NCBI RefSeq assembly: GCF_900142295.1
Contig: NZ_FSRL01000001.1
Span: 2,666,001-2,730,000, forward strand
Length of the DNA stretch: 64,000 bases
Direction: 5' to 3'
DNA from: Vannielia litorea
Lineage (GTDB): Bacteria; Pseudomonadota; Alphaproteobacteria; Rhodobacterales; Rhodobacteraceae
Shown here piece by piece: positions 34,421 through 44,831 of this stretch; position 1 is the stretch's first letter, and each line of letters starts with the position of its first letter. The position numbers were made by a program, and so were the translations under genes. The notes under the pieces are model-generated. The model had not been told where the DNA came from and did not search any database. It saw nothing but the letters and a program-made list of their open reading frames with translations.

Positions 34421-34834
34421 TCAGGCGCGCTCGATCCGGATGGTCTGAACCACCGTCTCGGGCTCGGCGCGGGTGAGATCCACGTGCAGCAGCCCGTTCT
34501 CCAGCTTCGCCCCGGCGACCTCGACGCCTTCGGCCAGCACGAAACTGCGCTGGAACTGGCGCGCGGCGATACCGCGGTGCAGGAACACCCGCCCCGCGTC
34601 ATCCTCGGTCTGGCGGCCGCGAATGACGAGCTGTGACTCCTCAACCGTGATGGCGAGATCGGGTTCCGCGAAACCTGCCACGGCGAGGGTGATGCGATAG
34701 GCATTCTCGCCGGATTGCTCGATGTTGAAGGGGGGATAGCCCTCGTTGCCCGACTTGGCGGTTCGCTCGACCAGCCGCTCGAGCTGCTCGAAACCGAGAA
34801 GAAACGGGTGGGACCCGAGTGTGAGTTTGCTCAT
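34421..34834 (-). CDS. Hsp20/alpha-crystallin family small heat shock protein
   Basis: 137 residues. A short N-terminal region (MSKLTLGSHPFLLGFEQLER) precedes the alpha-crystallin domain: YPPFNIEQSGENAYRITLAVAGF, the strand with QLVIRGRQ, RVFLHRGIAARQFQRSFVLAEGV and GLLHVDLTRAEPE, all typical of IbpA-type proteins. It holds unfolding proteins until ATP-dependent chaperones refold them. DUF1150 follows. I chose the ATG at 34834 from family comparison; a reading further upstream lacks similarity. Confidence 0.93.
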   Translation of the reverse strand: MSKLTLGSHPFLLGFEQLERLVERTAKSGNEGYPPFNIEQSGENAYRITLAVAGFAEPDLAITVEESQLVIRGRQTEDDAGRVFLHRGIAARQFQRSFVLAEGVEVAGAKLENGLLHVDLTRAEPETVVQTIRIERA

Positions 34835-35000
34835 CTGGCACAGCCCTTTGCAAGAAGCGACGATGCGAAACGCGGCCCCGTCCTGGCGACCACGGGAGAA
34901 ATATGGGGGCGGAGGAGGCGATGGGCAAGGGCCGGGCATTGAGTGGAAGGCCCGAATCTCTATAGTCGGCACACTGACCCCGGATCGAAGACCGCCGCGC

Positions 35001-35219
35001 ATGAAATCGCCCGAAGAAATGAACCACGAAGAGGTGCTGCGGGTGAAGCTCGCGGTGCTGAAGCGGGAACACCGCGACCTCGACGACTCGATCCGCGCGA
35101 TCCAGAGCAGCGGCACCGGCGACACCTTCACCCTGCAACGGCTGAAGAAGAAGAAGCTGGCCCTGAAGGACGAGATTGCCCGGATCGAGGACGAGCTTTA
35201 TCCCGACATCATCGCCTGA
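35001..35219 (+). CDS. YdcH family small coiled-coil protein (DUF465)
   Basis: 72 residues. The core EEVLRVKLAVLKREHRDLDDSI, followed by LQRLKKKKLALKDEIARIEDELYPDIIA, is a helical hairpin typical of YdcH/SlyX-like proteins. Function unknown. The start could be the ATG at 35001 (MKSPEE) or the one at 35019 (MNHEEV), neither with a strong ribosome binding site. It stands just before purE on the same strand, and an operon is possible. Confidence 0.85.
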   Translation: MKSPEEMNHEEVLRVKLAVLKREHRDLDDSIRAIQSSGTGDTFTLQRLKKKKLALKDEIARIEDELYPDIIA

Positions 35220-35282
35220 CATTGCGTAACCGGGCGGCGCGGCTATAAAGGCCGCTCTTTCGAGGGACGAGGAGCCGTGAGC

Positions 35283-35771
35283 ATGGCAGAGCCGCAAGTG
35301 GGCATCATCATGGGCAGCCAGTCGGACTGGCCGACGATGAAGCACGCCGCCGATGTGCTGGACGAGCTGGGCGTGGCCTGGGAGGCGAAGATCGTCTCGG
35401 CCCATCGCACGCCGGACCGGCTGTGGAGCTACGGCAAGGCGGCGGCGGGCCGGGGGCTGAAGGTGATCATCGCAGGCGCAGGCGGGGCGGCGCATCTGCC
35501 GGGCATGATGGCCTCCAAGACGCGGGTGCCGGTGGTGGGGGTGCCGGTGCAGACGAAGGCGCTTTCGGGTGTGGATAGCCTCTATTCCATCGTGCAGATG
35601 CCGCGAGGGTTTCCGGTCGCGACCATGGCGATTGGCGAGGCGGGCGCGGTGAACGCGGGGCTGATGGCGGCGGGGATCCTGGCGGTGTCGGACGAGGCGC
35701 TGGCCGAGCGGCTGGAGGCCTGGCGCGCGGCGCTCTCGGCCTCGATCCCGGAGGAGCCTTCGGATGTCTGA
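35283..35771 (+). CDS. purE: 5-(carboxyamino)imidazole ribonucleotide mutase
   Basis: 162 residues, class I PurE. It moves the carboxyl group of N5-CAIR to C4 in purine synthesis, working after PurK, which is encoded next. Motifs [12 protein letters not shown] (residues 9-20), SAHRTPDR (near 40) and [15 protein letters not shown] (near 66) line the active site. ATG 35283 has AGGAG 8 nt upstream; a GTG two codons earlier is less well placed. The stop lies inside purK, overlapping it by 8 nt, so translation is coupled. Confidence 0.96.
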   Translation: MAEPQVGIIMGSQSDWPTMKHAADVLDELGVAWEAKIVSAHRTPDRLWSYGKAAAGRGLKVIIAGAGGAAHLPGMMASKTRVPVVGVPVQTKALSGVDSLYSIVQMPRGFPVATMAIGEAGAVNAGLMAAGILAVSDEALAERLEAWRAALSASIPEEPSDV

Positions 35772-36837
35772 GCCGCTGGCGCCGGGGTCGGTGATCGGAA
35801 TCCTGGGCGGCGGACAGCTGGGGCGGATGCTCTCGGTCGCCGCCGCACGGCTGGGCTACAAGGCGCATGTCTTCGAGCCGGGCGCGGCCCCGGCGGGCGA
35901 CGTGGCGGCCAGGGTGACGCGGGCGGGATATGACGACGAGGCGGCGCTCAGGGCCTTTGCCGATAGCGTGGACGTCATCACCTACGAGTTCGAGAACATC
36001 CCGACCGCCGCGCTCGACGTGCTGGAGGCGATCCGCCCGATCCGGCCGGGGCGGACAGCTTTGGCCGTTAGTCAGGACCGTCTTATCGAGAAGGCCTTTT
36101 TGAGAAACCTGGGTTTGAAGACTGCTCCTTACGCCGCCGTTGCATCCGGCCGGGAGATGCAGGCAGCCCTGGACGCGGTGGGCGCACCCTCAATTCTTAA
36201 GACCCGACGAATGGGCTACGATGGCAAGGGACAGGTTCGTATCTCCGAGCCCGATGACGCCATGGACGCATGGGTCGCAATGGACGATGCAGAGTCGATC
36301 CTGGAGGGCTTCGTCGACTTCTCGCTGGAGGTCTCGGTGATCGCGGCGCGGGGGCTGTCGGGCGAGGTGGTGTGCTTCGACCTGGGCGAAAACGTGCACA
36401 GGTCCGGTATTCTGGCCACCACGACGGTGCCGGCCAAGCTGCCGCCCCGGCTGGCGGTGGATGCCGCGCTCATGGCCGGCAAGATCCTGAACGCGCTCGA
36501 TTACGTGGGCGTCATGGGGGTGGAGCTCTTTGTCACGCCGGGGCAGCTCATCGTGAACGAGATCGCGCCGCGGGTGCACAACTCCGGCCATTGGACGCAG
36601 AACGGCTGCGCGGTGGACCAGTTCGAGCAGCATATCCGCGCGGTGGCAGGCTGGCCGCTGGGCGACGGCAAGCGGCACTCGGACGTGGAGATGGAGAACC
36701 TGATCGGGAATGACATCGACCGCGTGCCCGAAATCGCGCGGGAGCCCCATGCGGCGATCCATCTCTACGGCAAGGCCGAGGCCCGGCCCGGGCGGAAGAT
36801 GGGGCATGTGAACCGGGTGAAGCCGGTTACTCGGTGA
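35764..36837 (+). CDS. purK: 5-(carboxyamino)imidazole ribonucleotide synthase
   Basis: 357 residues, ATP-grasp enzyme that carboxylates AIR with ATP and bicarbonate to N5-CAIR. Features are [13 protein letters not shown] at residues 8-20, TYEFENIP near 78, the ATP-grasp strand [17 protein letters not shown] near 143-159 and [14 protein letters not shown] near 265. Codons from about 36055 to 36291 are strikingly different from the rest of the gene (AGA, CGA, TTG, CTT, GTT, GCA, ACT), although the protein is intact; see findings. The 3' end overlaps the convergent lipase gene by 11 bp. Confidence 0.96.
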   Translation: MSEPLAPGSVIGILGGGQLGRMLSVAAARLGYKAHVFEPGAAPAGDVAARVTRAGYDDEAALRAFADSVDVITYEFENIPTAALDVLEAIRPIRPGRTALAVSQDRLIEKAFLRNLGLKTAPYAAVASGREMQAALDAVGAPSILKTRRMGYDGKGQVRISEPDDAMDAWVAMDDAESILEGFVDFSLEVSVIAARGLSGEVVCFDLGENVHRSGILATTTVPAKLPPRLAVDAALMAGKILNALDYVGVMGVELFVTPGQLIVNEIAPRVHNSGHWTQNGCAVDQFEQHIRAVAGWPLGDGKRHSDVEMENLIGNDIDRVPEIAREPHAAIHLYGKAEARPGRKMGHVNRVKPVTR

Positions 36838-37564
36838 TCTCCTTCAGGCCCATCGCCACGGCGTCGGCATAGCTCAGCGACGGATCGAAGGCGCCGGTTT
36901 CGAGAAAGGTCAGCACCTGCGCCATGACGACCGGGTTGGTCATCATGAAGGTGTGGGTGACGGGCAGCGCGATCCAGTCGGCCTCGCCCTCCACGTGGGT
37001 CCGGTCGACGGCGACCTTGCTGTCATCCGGGCCGGGGATCAGGGAGGAATAGACCGGGTTGAAGCTGAGGGTTCCGGCGATGATGCCGGGGCCGAACCAG
37101 GCCGCGCCGAGCTGTTGCGGCACGCTGGCCGCATCGGTGCCGAGCTGGTCGCCCGCCGGGCCGTTGACAGCCTCGAAGAGCGCCCAGTCGGAGAGCTCGT
37201 CGACCAGTTCGCTGCCCTCGTTGGGCGGCCCCATCATCACCACCCGGCCGAGGCGCTCGGGGCGGGCCTCCTCAAGCCACATGCGCAGCAGGATGCCGCC
37301 CATGGAATGGGTGACGAAGTGCACGCGCGCGCCCTCGCAGGCCTGGTAGGCCTCGGGGACGGCGGCGACCAGCTCTTCCACGGGCTGGCGGGTGGAGGGG
37401 TAGCCCTGGTTGACCGTGCTGTAGCCCGCCTCGGAGAGGGCCAGCTCCAGCGGCGCCATTGAGCCGGTGCCGCGGGCGAGGCCGTGGAGCAGCACGACGC
37501 AGTCCCCCGCGGCGGCGGCGGGGAGGGCCAGGAGGGAGAGGCAGAAGGCGAGGATCAGGCGCAT
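36827..37564 (-). CDS. exported alpha/beta hydrolase, lipase-like
   Basis: 245 residues with a signal peptide ([19 protein letters not shown]). The mature protein starts with [15 protein letters not shown], the oxyanion-hole HG motif, and has the nucleophile elbow THSMGG with Ser near residue 86. A catalytic His is likely in LPVTHTFMM near 205. It fits secreted esterases/lipases of the triacylglycerol lipase group; the true substrate is unknown. Its end overlaps purK by 11 bp on the opposite strand. Confidence 0.85.
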   Translation of the reverse strand: MRLILAFCLSLLALPAAAAGDCVVLLHGLARGTGSMAPLELALSEAGYSTVNQGYPSTRQPVEELVAAVPEAYQACEGARVHFVTHSMGGILLRMWLEEARPERLGRVVMMGPPNEGSELVDELSDWALFEAVNGPAGDQLGTDAASVPQQLGAAWFGPGIIAGTLSFNPVYSSLIPGPDDSKVAVDRTHVEGEADWIALPVTHTFMMTNPVVMAQVLTFLETGAFDPSLSYADAVAMGLKEITE

Positions 37565-37628
37565 GGAGAGCAGATAGGCAGCGCGGCGGGGCCTTGCCAG
37601 TGGCGCGCCGCAGCGTCACGGTGCGGCC

Positions 37629-38066
37629 ATGCCCATTCGCCTCGCCACCCGTGCCGTCATCGTGGAGAACGACCGCCTGCTCATCGTCAACGCCTGGGCC
37701 GACCCCAGGGTGCAGCTCTGGTGCGCGCCCGGCGGCGGGGCGGAAATGCACGCCTCGCTCCCCGACAACCTGGCGCGGGAGGTGCATGAGGAGACCGGAC
37801 TGGTGGTGAAGGTCGGCCCGCCCTGCCTCGTGAACGAGTATCACGAGCCGGCCACGGGCTTTCATCAGGTGGAAATCTTCTTTAGGTGCAAGGTGTTGGA
37901 GGGGGAGTTGCGGGAGGACTGGCAGGACCCGGAGCGGGTTGTCACCCGGCGGCGCTGGGTCAGCGCGGCGGAGCTGGCCACCCTGCCCCACAAGCCCGAC
38001 AGCCTGGGCGCGGTCGCCTTCAGCCGCGGGTTCGGCTACGACCCGCTGGAGCCGCTGGCGCGGTGA
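37629..38066 (+). CDS. NUDIX hydrolase with an altered Nudix box
   Basis: 145 residues. The Nudix box lies at residues 36-58: GGGAEMHASLPDNLAREVHEETGL. The REVHEETGL part with the metal-binding Glu residues is intact, but the conserved Glu of the GE pair upstream is Ala (A42), so metal or salt-bridge geometry may differ. It probably hydrolyses a nucleoside diphosphate derivative; the substrate is not clear. Its end overlaps the convergent DMT transporter gene by 47 bp. Confidence 0.85.
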   Translation: MPIRLATRAVIVENDRLLIVNAWADPRVQLWCAPGGGAEMHASLPDNLAREVHEETGLVVKVGPPCLVNEYHEPATGFHQVEIFFRCKVLEGELREDWQDPERVVTRRRWVSAAELATLPHKPDSLGAVAFSRGFGYDPLEPLAR

Positions 38067-38880
38067 CCGCGAGGGCGATGCCCCCCACCACCACGGCCCC
38101 CGCGACCACCAGCTTCCAGCTGAGCGCCTCGCCCAGCAGCAGCGCCCCGGCGGCCACGGCGATGACCGGCACCGAGAGCTGCACCACGGCGGCTGTGGTG
38201 GTTTCGATCCGGGGCAGGACGGCATACCAGAGCGCGTAGCCCAGCCCCGAGGTCAGTGCTCCGCCGATCACCGCCAGCGCCACGCCGCCCGGAGCGGGCC
38301 AGCCAGGGAGGGCGGCGAGCGTGGCCAACGCCACCAGCGGCAGGCACCAGGCGAAGTTGGCGGCGGTGGCGGCGAGCGGGTCGGCCGCGCCGCGCCCGTC
38401 GAGGGTGTAGAAGGCCCAGCCGATGCCGGCCACGATCATCAGCGCCGCACCCGCGGGATCGACGGCAAGACCGCCGCCGGGCCAGAGCAGCGAAGCCAGC
38501 CCGGCGAAGGCCAGGGCCGCCCCGGCAAGGCGCTGCGGCCCGAGCGCCGCGCCGCGCAGGGCCGCGACGGCGAACATGGTCACCTGGATCACCCCGAAGA
38601 GGATGAGCGCGCCCAGGCCCGCGCCGAGGGTGAGATAGGCCAGCGAGAAGCCCAGCATGTAGGCGGTGAGGGAGAGCGCGCCGATCACCGGCACCGGGCG
38701 CAGGGCGAGCCCCCTGCCCCGCAGCGCCAGGAGCAGCCAGAGCATGGCCGCGCCCGAGCCCACCCGGATCAGGGCATAGCCCAGCGGGTCGATCAGCCCG
38801 CCCTCCACCGCCGCACGGTTGAGCAGGGAGTTGGCCGCGAAGGCTGCCATGGTGACGGCGACGAGAAGGGCAAGGCGCAT
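38020..38880 (-). CDS. EamA/DMT superfamily transporter
   Basis: 286 residues with ten predicted helices in two EamA repeats, the first starting MRLALLVAVTMAAFAANSLL and the second after residue ~140 (MIVAGIGWAFYTLDGRGAADP). The pattern matches inner-membrane metabolite exporters of the RhaT/EamA group; the substrate is unknown. I use the ATG at 38880; an ATG 17 codons upstream adds an unlikely Arg/Leu-rich head. The 3' end overlaps the NUDIX gene by 47 bp on the other strand. Confidence 0.88.
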   Translation of the reverse strand: MRLALLVAVTMAAFAANSLLNRAAVEGGLIDPLGYALIRVGSGAAMLWLLLALRGRGLALRPVPVIGALSLTAYMLGFSLAYLTLGAGLGALILFGVIQVTMFAVAALRGAALGPQRLAGAALAFAGLASLLWPGGGLAVDPAGAALMIVAGIGWAFYTLDGRGAADPLAATAANFAWCLPLVALATLAALPGWPAPGGVALAVIGGALTSGLGYALWYAVLPRIETTTAAVVQLSVPVIAVAAGALLLGEALSWKLVVAGAVVVGGIALAVTAPAAPAGRSRTRG

Positions 38881-38910
38881 GGCACAGCCATAACCCGCGC
38901 GGCGGAGGCG

Positions 38911-38944
38911 CAAAAGCAAAGAGGGCGCCACGGGGGCGCCCTCT
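38911..38944 (-). terminator. groEL terminator
   Basis: AGAGGGCGCC / GGCGCCCTCT forms a perfect 10-bp stem with a 5-nt loop, 28 bp after the groEL stop on the minus strand, followed by TTTGCTTTTG on that strand. Confidence 0.85.
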
Positions 38945-38971
38945 CCGAATTTTGTCTCTGACGAGAGCAGC

Positions 38972-40645
<1,674 letters not shown>

Positions 40646-40653
40646 TCAGACGA

Positions 40654-40965
40654 TCAGGCGGCCTTGGCGGCCTTGGCACCGGTGATGATGCCCATGATGT
40701 CGGATTCCTTCATGATCAGCAGCTCCTCGCCGTCGATCTGGACTTCGGTCCCGGACCACTTGCCGAAAAGAACGCGGTCGCCCGCCTTCACATCGGGGGC
40801 GATACGGTTGCCGGCTTCGTCACGGGCACCGGCGCCGACGGCGACGATCTCGCCCTCGGCGGGCTTTTCCTTGGCGCTGTCGGGGATGATGAGGCCGCCG
40901 GCGGTCTTTTCGTCGGACTGCACGCGGCGGACGACAACACGGTCATGAAGCGGGGTAAATGCCAT
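40654..40965 (-). CDS. groES: co-chaperonin GroES (Hsp10)
   Basis: 103 residues. It caps the GroEL ring. [36 protein letters not shown], with the mobile loop GGLIIPD, and [21 protein letters not shown] are typical. GGAGCG lies before the ATG. It is the first gene of the groESL operon, with a sigma70-like promoter and CIRCE upstream. A short Lys/Ala tail follows the usual end. Confidence 0.97.
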   Translation of the reverse strand: MAFTPLHDRVVVRRVQSDEKTAGGLIIPDSAKEKPAEGEIVAVGAGARDEAGNRIAPDVKAGDRVLFGKWSGTEVQIDGEELLIMKESDIMGIITGAKAAKAA

Positions 40966-41001
40966 CTCTGAACGCTCCTTCGTTCGAGGTTGATTCCTGC
41001 G

Positions 41002-41028
41002 TTAGCACTCACCGGGGGCGAGTGATAA
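41002..41028 (-). promoter_or_regulatory. CIRCE element (HrcA operator) of groESL
   Basis: TTAGCACTC and GAGTGATAA are separated by 9 bp, matching the CIRCE consensus except for one base in the second arm (A for C). It lies between the -10 box and the groES start, where HrcA would block transcription until heat shock. Confidence 0.9.
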
Positions 41029-41035
41029 CGGAGCC

Positions 41036-41064
41036 GATGTAAGGAGGTCACCGGCGCGAGTCAA
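41036..41064 (-). promoter_or_regulatory. predicted groESL promoter
   Basis: On the minus strand, TTGACT (41059-41064) and TACATC (41036-41041) are 17 bp apart, a good -35/-10 pair. CIRCE begins 7 bp after the -10 box, so it covers the expected start of transcription. Confidence 0.6.
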
Positions 41065-41088
41065 CCGGAACGAGGCGGAAAATTCGAC

Positions 41089-41541
41089 CTAACCGCGCTC
41101 GTCCTTGGGAGAGCCCACGACGACATAGGTGGTGATCGAGTTCACTTGCGGCAGGGCGCCGAGGATATCGGTGTGAAAGGTCTTGAAACTTGCGATGTTC
41201 TCGACCTCGACACGCAGCAGATATTCGATGGTGCCGGTCACGCCGTGAACCTCCCTGACCTGCGGGGCCGCCATCATCGCGCGTTCGAAGGCCTCCTGGC
41301 TCTGCTTGCTGTGCACCGAAAGGCCCACCCCGAGAATTGCGACAAACCCCTGCCCCATCGCGGAAGGGTCGAGCACGGCGCGGTAACCCTTGATGACGCC
41401 CGAACGCTCGAGCTCCTGCACCCGGCGCAGGCAGGCGGAGGGCGAGAGGCCCACGCGCTCGGCCAGCTCGATGTTGCTGACGCGGCCATCGCGGGACAGC
41501 TCCTGCAATATTCGGCGGTTGATGTCATCAATCTTGGTCAT
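41089..41541 (-). CDS. Lrp/AsnC family transcriptional regulator
   Basis: 150 residues. HTH KIDDINRRILQELSRDGRVSNIELAERVGLSPSACLRRVQELERSG at residues 3-48; the RAM domain follows with VREVHGVTGTIEYLLRVEV. Divergent from a LysE-type exporter gene with 73 bp between the starts; in many bacteria such a regulator controls export of the amino acid it senses. The start at 41541 (MTKIDD) is the usual one; an ATG 9 codons upstream is possible. Confidence 0.92.
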   Translation of the reverse strand: MTKIDDINRRILQELSRDGRVSNIELAERVGLSPSACLRRVQELERSGVIKGYRAVLDPSAMGQGFVAILGVGLSVHSKQSQEAFERAMMAAPQVREVHGVTGTIEYLLRVEVENIASFKTFHTDILGALPQVNSITTYVVVGSPKDERG

Positions 41542-41614
41542 TTGTTGCGAACTCTCTGCACCAAACATGCAGAACGCAAGCACATTGCGCGCGAAACCGC
41601 GCACAACTTGCGCC

Positions 41615-42205
41615 ATGATCCATGCACTCCTCCCCGCCCTGCTCGCCTTCTGTGCCGTCAGCACCGTCACCCCGGGGCCGAACAACATGATGCTGATGGC
41701 GAGCGGGGCCAACTTTGGCTACCGCCGCACCCTGCCGCACATGCTGGGCATCGCGCTTGGCGTGGCGGGGCTGGTGCTGGGCGTGGGCACGGGGCTGATG
41801 GCGCTGTTCGACCTCTGGCCCGCGAGCTACACCGCCCTGAAGGTCGCCGCAGTGGCCTACATGCTCTGGCTCGCCTGGAAGATCGCCAACGCGGCGACGC
41901 CGGAAGGGGCCAGCGCCGGCGGGCGGCCGCTGACCTTCCTGCAGGGCGCGGGGTTTCAATGGGTGAATCCGAAAGCCTGGAGCATGGCGCTGACCGCGAT
42001 CACCGTCTACGCGCCCGACCGGACGCTGGCTTCGGTGGCCCTGGTGGGCGCGGCCTTTGCGCTTGTGTCGCTGCCGCTCATCAGCCTCTGGGTGGTGGCC
42101 GGGCAACAGCTGAAACGCTGGCTCACCTCGCCCGCACGGCTGCGCGGGTTCAACTGGACGATGGCCGCGCTGCTCCTGGGCTCGCTCTACCCGGTGCTGA
42201 TGTGA
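41615..42205 (+). CDS. LysE/RhtB family amino acid exporter
   Basis: 196 residues with six predicted helices. The family signature TPGPNNMMLMASGANFGYRR is near residues 20-39. Members export basic amino acids, homoserine, threonine or others; the substrate here is unknown. The Lrp gene next to it, divergent, suggests induction by an amino acid. The intergenic gap contains two TTGCGC motifs, a motif also seen in the other Lrp promoter region of this window. Confidence 0.9.
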   Translation: MIHALLPALLAFCAVSTVTPGPNNMMLMASGANFGYRRTLPHMLGIALGVAGLVLGVGTGLMALFDLWPASYTALKVAAVAYMLWLAWKIANAATPEGASAGGRPLTFLQGAGFQWVNPKAWSMALTAITVYAPDRTLASVALVGAAFALVSLPLISLWVVAGQQLKRWLTSPARLRGFNWTMAALLLGSLYPVLM

Positions 42206-42271
42206 AACCGGGCACGACCTGGGGCGTTTGACCTCCGGTCGCGCCGGGCGGCCGCAACGGGACTGCACGCC

Positions 42272-42970
42272 ATGCTCTTTCTGACTGTCGCCGCCGTGTC
42301 TGCCGCGCTCATCGCGGGTGCGGCCTGGGGCCTCTGGGGGCGGTTGCCGAAAGGCTTGGAGGGATTCCTGGTGGCGATGGCGGGCGGCGCGCTGATCGTG
42401 TCGGTCACGCTGGAGCTGATCGAGCCGGCCTCGCATCATGTTTCGGTGCCTGCGCTCTCACTGGCGGTTGCCGCCGGGGCGCTGGTGTTCACCGGGCTGG
42501 ACTGGCTGATCGAGAAGCGCACGAAGGGCAGCCAGGGGGCCGGGCTGCTGCTGGCGATCACGCTCGACGGCATCCCCGAAAACCTCGCGCTCGGCGTGGC
42601 GCTGATCGGGGCGGGCCTGCCCGAGGTGGCGGCGCTGGCGGGCTCCATCCTGCTTTCGAACCTGCCCGAGGCGGCGGGCGGTGCAAAGGAGATGCGCGAG
42701 GGCCGGATGAGCCGGGGCCGCATCATGCTGCTCTGGACCGTCACCGCCTGCGTACTGGCGGCGGCGGCGCTGATCGGAAACCTAGCGCTGGCCGATGCGG
42801 GCGACGAGGTGCTGGCGCTGATCCGGGGTTTCGCCGCGGGGGCCGTGACGGCCTCGCTGGCGACGGAGGTGTTTCCGCAGGCCTACCGGGAGGAGCGCAT
42901 GGGCACCGGCATTGCCGTGACGCTGGGCCTGCTTGCGGCCTTTGCGCTCTCTACCCTTTCGGGCGGGTGA
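42272..42970 (+). CDS. ZIP family metal transporter-like protein
   Basis: 232 residues with about seven helices. A helix with ITLDGIPENLALGVALIG near residue 100 matches the metal-binding TM4 of ZIP proteins (the usual H-x-x-x-E variant here reads D-x-x-x-E), and SNLPEAAGGAKEMREG near 130 is the TM5 counterpart with E. It would move zinc, manganese or another divalent ion; the next gene encodes a manganese-dependent enzyme, so manganese is a possibility, but only as inference. Confidence 0.82.
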   Translation: MLFLTVAAVSAALIAGAAWGLWGRLPKGLEGFLVAMAGGALIVSVTLELIEPASHHVSVPALSLAVAAGALVFTGLDWLIEKRTKGSQGAGLLLAITLDGIPENLALGVALIGAGLPEVAALAGSILLSNLPEAAGGAKEMREGRMSRGRIMLLWTVTACVLAAAALIGNLALADAGDEVLALIRGFAAGAVTASLATEVFPQAYREERMGTGIAVTLGLLAAFALSTLSGG

Positions 42971-43030
42971 CATCGCCCCCTGCCCCGCCTATAAGGCGCG
43001 CGACTCCATCCCCAGACACGCAGGCACGAC

Positions 43031-43951
43031 ATGACGATCAAGGTTTTTGGCCACAAGTCCCCCGATACCGACAGCACCGGCTCCCCGCTCATCTGGGCGT
43101 GGTACCTGACCGAGCACCGGGGCCAGAAGGCCGAGGCCGTGCTGCTGGGCGAGCCCAACACCGAGGCCGCCTTCGTGCTGAAGACATGGGGCTTCGAGAC
43201 GCCGTCGATCATCAGCGACGTGGCCGAGGGCGACAAGGTGGTGATCGTGGACACCAACAACCCCGCCGAGCTGCCCGACGCGATCAACAGCGCCGACATT
43301 CTCCAGATCATCGACCATCACAAGCTGACCGGCGGGCTGGAGACCAAGGGCCCGATCGACATCACCATCAAGCCACTGGCCTGCACCGCGACCATCATGC
43401 ACAACCTGATGGGCGACAACGCCGACAAGATGCCCGAGGGGATCAAGGGGCTGATGCTGTCGTGCATCCTCTCCGACACGCTGGAGTTCCGCTCGCCGAC
43501 CACCACCGAGCAAGACAAGGCGCTGGCGCAGGAGCTGGCCGCCGACCTGGGCGTGGACCTGGGCGCCTATGCCAGCGAGATGTTCGAGGCCAAGTCGGAT
43601 GTGGGCGCCTTCTCGGATGCCGAGCTGCTGCGGATGGACAGCAAGGAATACACCGTGGGCGGCAAGGAGTTTCGGGTTTCGGTGCTGGAGACCACCGCGC
43701 CCAAGCTGATTCTCGACCGCAAGGACAGCCTGATGGAGAGCATGAAGGCCGTGGCCGCCGAGGATGGCGCCGACCAGGTGCTGCTCTTCGTCATCGACAT
43801 CCTGAACGAGGAGGCCACGCTGCTGGTGCCCAACGATCTGGTGAAGACCGTGGCCGAGAAGAGCTTTGGCGCGAGCGTGAGCGGCGACACGGTGGTTCTG
43901 CCCGGCGTGATGAGCCGGAAGAAGCAGATCATCCCGGCGCTGAAGGTCTGA
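43031..43951 (+). CDS. ppaC: manganese-dependent inorganic pyrophosphatase
   Basis: 306 residues, a class C (family II) pyrophosphatase of the DHH superfamily. It splits pyrophosphate and so drives biosynthesis. The DHH motifs are visible: FGHKSPDTDST near residue 6, VVIVDTNNPAEL near 75, IDHHKL near 95. The C-terminal DHHA2 domain ends with SRKKQIIPALKV, where SRKKQ binds substrate. Followed directly by a HAD hydrolase gene, probably in one operon. Confidence 0.95.
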   Translation: MTIKVFGHKSPDTDSTGSPLIWAWYLTEHRGQKAEAVLLGEPNTEAAFVLKTWGFETPSIISDVAEGDKVVIVDTNNPAELPDAINSADILQIIDHHKLTGGLETKGPIDITIKPLACTATIMHNLMGDNADKMPEGIKGLMLSCILSDTLEFRSPTTTEQDKALAQELAADLGVDLGAYASEMFEAKSDVGAFSDAELLRMDSKEYTVGGKEFRVSVLETTAPKLILDRKDSLMESMKAVAAEDGADQVLLFVIDILNEEATLLVPNDLVKTVAEKSFGASVSGDTVVLPGVMSRKKQIIPALKV

Positions 43952-43955
43952 GCGG

Positions 43956-44831
43956 TTGAGCCAGGTCATCGGATCGCTCTCGGAAGTCGCGCATCAGTAT
44001 GACGCGGCCTTCGTCGACCTCTGGGGCTGCGTGCACAACGGGGTGACGGCCTTTCCGGAGGCCGTGGCCGCCTTGCAGGCGTTTCGCGCAGCGGGCAAGA
44101 AGGTGGTTCTGCTGACCAACGCGCCGAGGGCGCGGGCGGAAGTGCAGAAGCAGCTGGTGAAATGGGGCGTGCCGGATGACGCCTGGGACGTGATCGCCAC
44201 CTCGGGCGATAGCGCGCGGGCGGCGATGTTTCGGGGCGCGGTGGGCCGGAAGGTGTGGTTTGTCGGAACCGATTTCGACCTGACCTTCTTCGAGCCGCTG
44301 CACCTGGTGACGGATCCGGTGGAGATCGAACGGGTGGAGCTGGAGGAGGCCGAGGGCATCGTCTGCACCGGGCCGTTCGACCCCTTTGCCGATCCTTCGG
44401 TGATGCGACCCCAGTTTCTTTACGCCAAGCAGAAGGGCCTGAAACTGCTCTGCGCCAACCCCGACATCGTGGTGGACCGGGGCGAGAGCCGGGAGTGGTG
44501 CGCCGGTGCCCTGGCGCAGCTCTACACCGAGATGGGGGGCGAGAGCCTTTACTTCGGCAAGCCGCATCCGCCGATCTACGATCTCGCGCGGGCGCGGCTG
44601 GCGGAGGTGGGAGGCGACCCATCCGGGCCGATCCTGTGCATCGGCGACGGGGTGCTGACCGATGTGAAGGGCGCGATGGGCGAGGGGCTGGATTGCCTGT
44701 TCATCTCGGGCGGCCTTGGCGCGCTGGAGACCGGCACCGCGCCGGGGGGCCAGCCGGTGCAGGAGAAGCTCGACGCCTACCTCGCGCATCACCAGATGGC
44801 GACCACCTACGCGATCGGCTTTCTGCGCTAG
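43956..44831 (+). CDS. TIGR01459 family HAD-type hydrolase
   Basis: 291 residues, TTG start (weakly supported but matching relatives: MSQVIGSLSEVA). HAD motif I is FVDLWGCVHNG, in which the second Asp is replaced by G (the D-x-W-G form of the NagD/Pho13 branch), motif II VVLLTNAPR, and FGKPHPPIYDLA and CIGDGVLTDVKGA near the end are motifs III/IV. It likely dephosphorylates a small phosphorylated metabolite. The start is 4 nt after the ppaC stop, so translation may be coupled. The 3' end overlaps the M23 peptidase gene by 4 nt on the other strand. Confidence 0.88.
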   Translation: MSQVIGSLSEVAHQYDAAFVDLWGCVHNGVTAFPEAVAALQAFRAAGKKVVLLTNAPRARAEVQKQLVKWGVPDDAWDVIATSGDSARAAMFRGAVGRKVWFVGTDFDLTFFEPLHLVTDPVEIERVELEEAEGIVCTGPFDPFADPSVMRPQFLYAKQKGLKLLCANPDIVVDRGESREWCAGALAQLYTEMGGESLYFGKPHPPIYDLARARLAEVGGDPSGPILCIGDGVLTDVKGAMGEGLDCLFISGGLGALETGTAPGGQPVQEKLDAYLAHHQMATTYAIGFLR

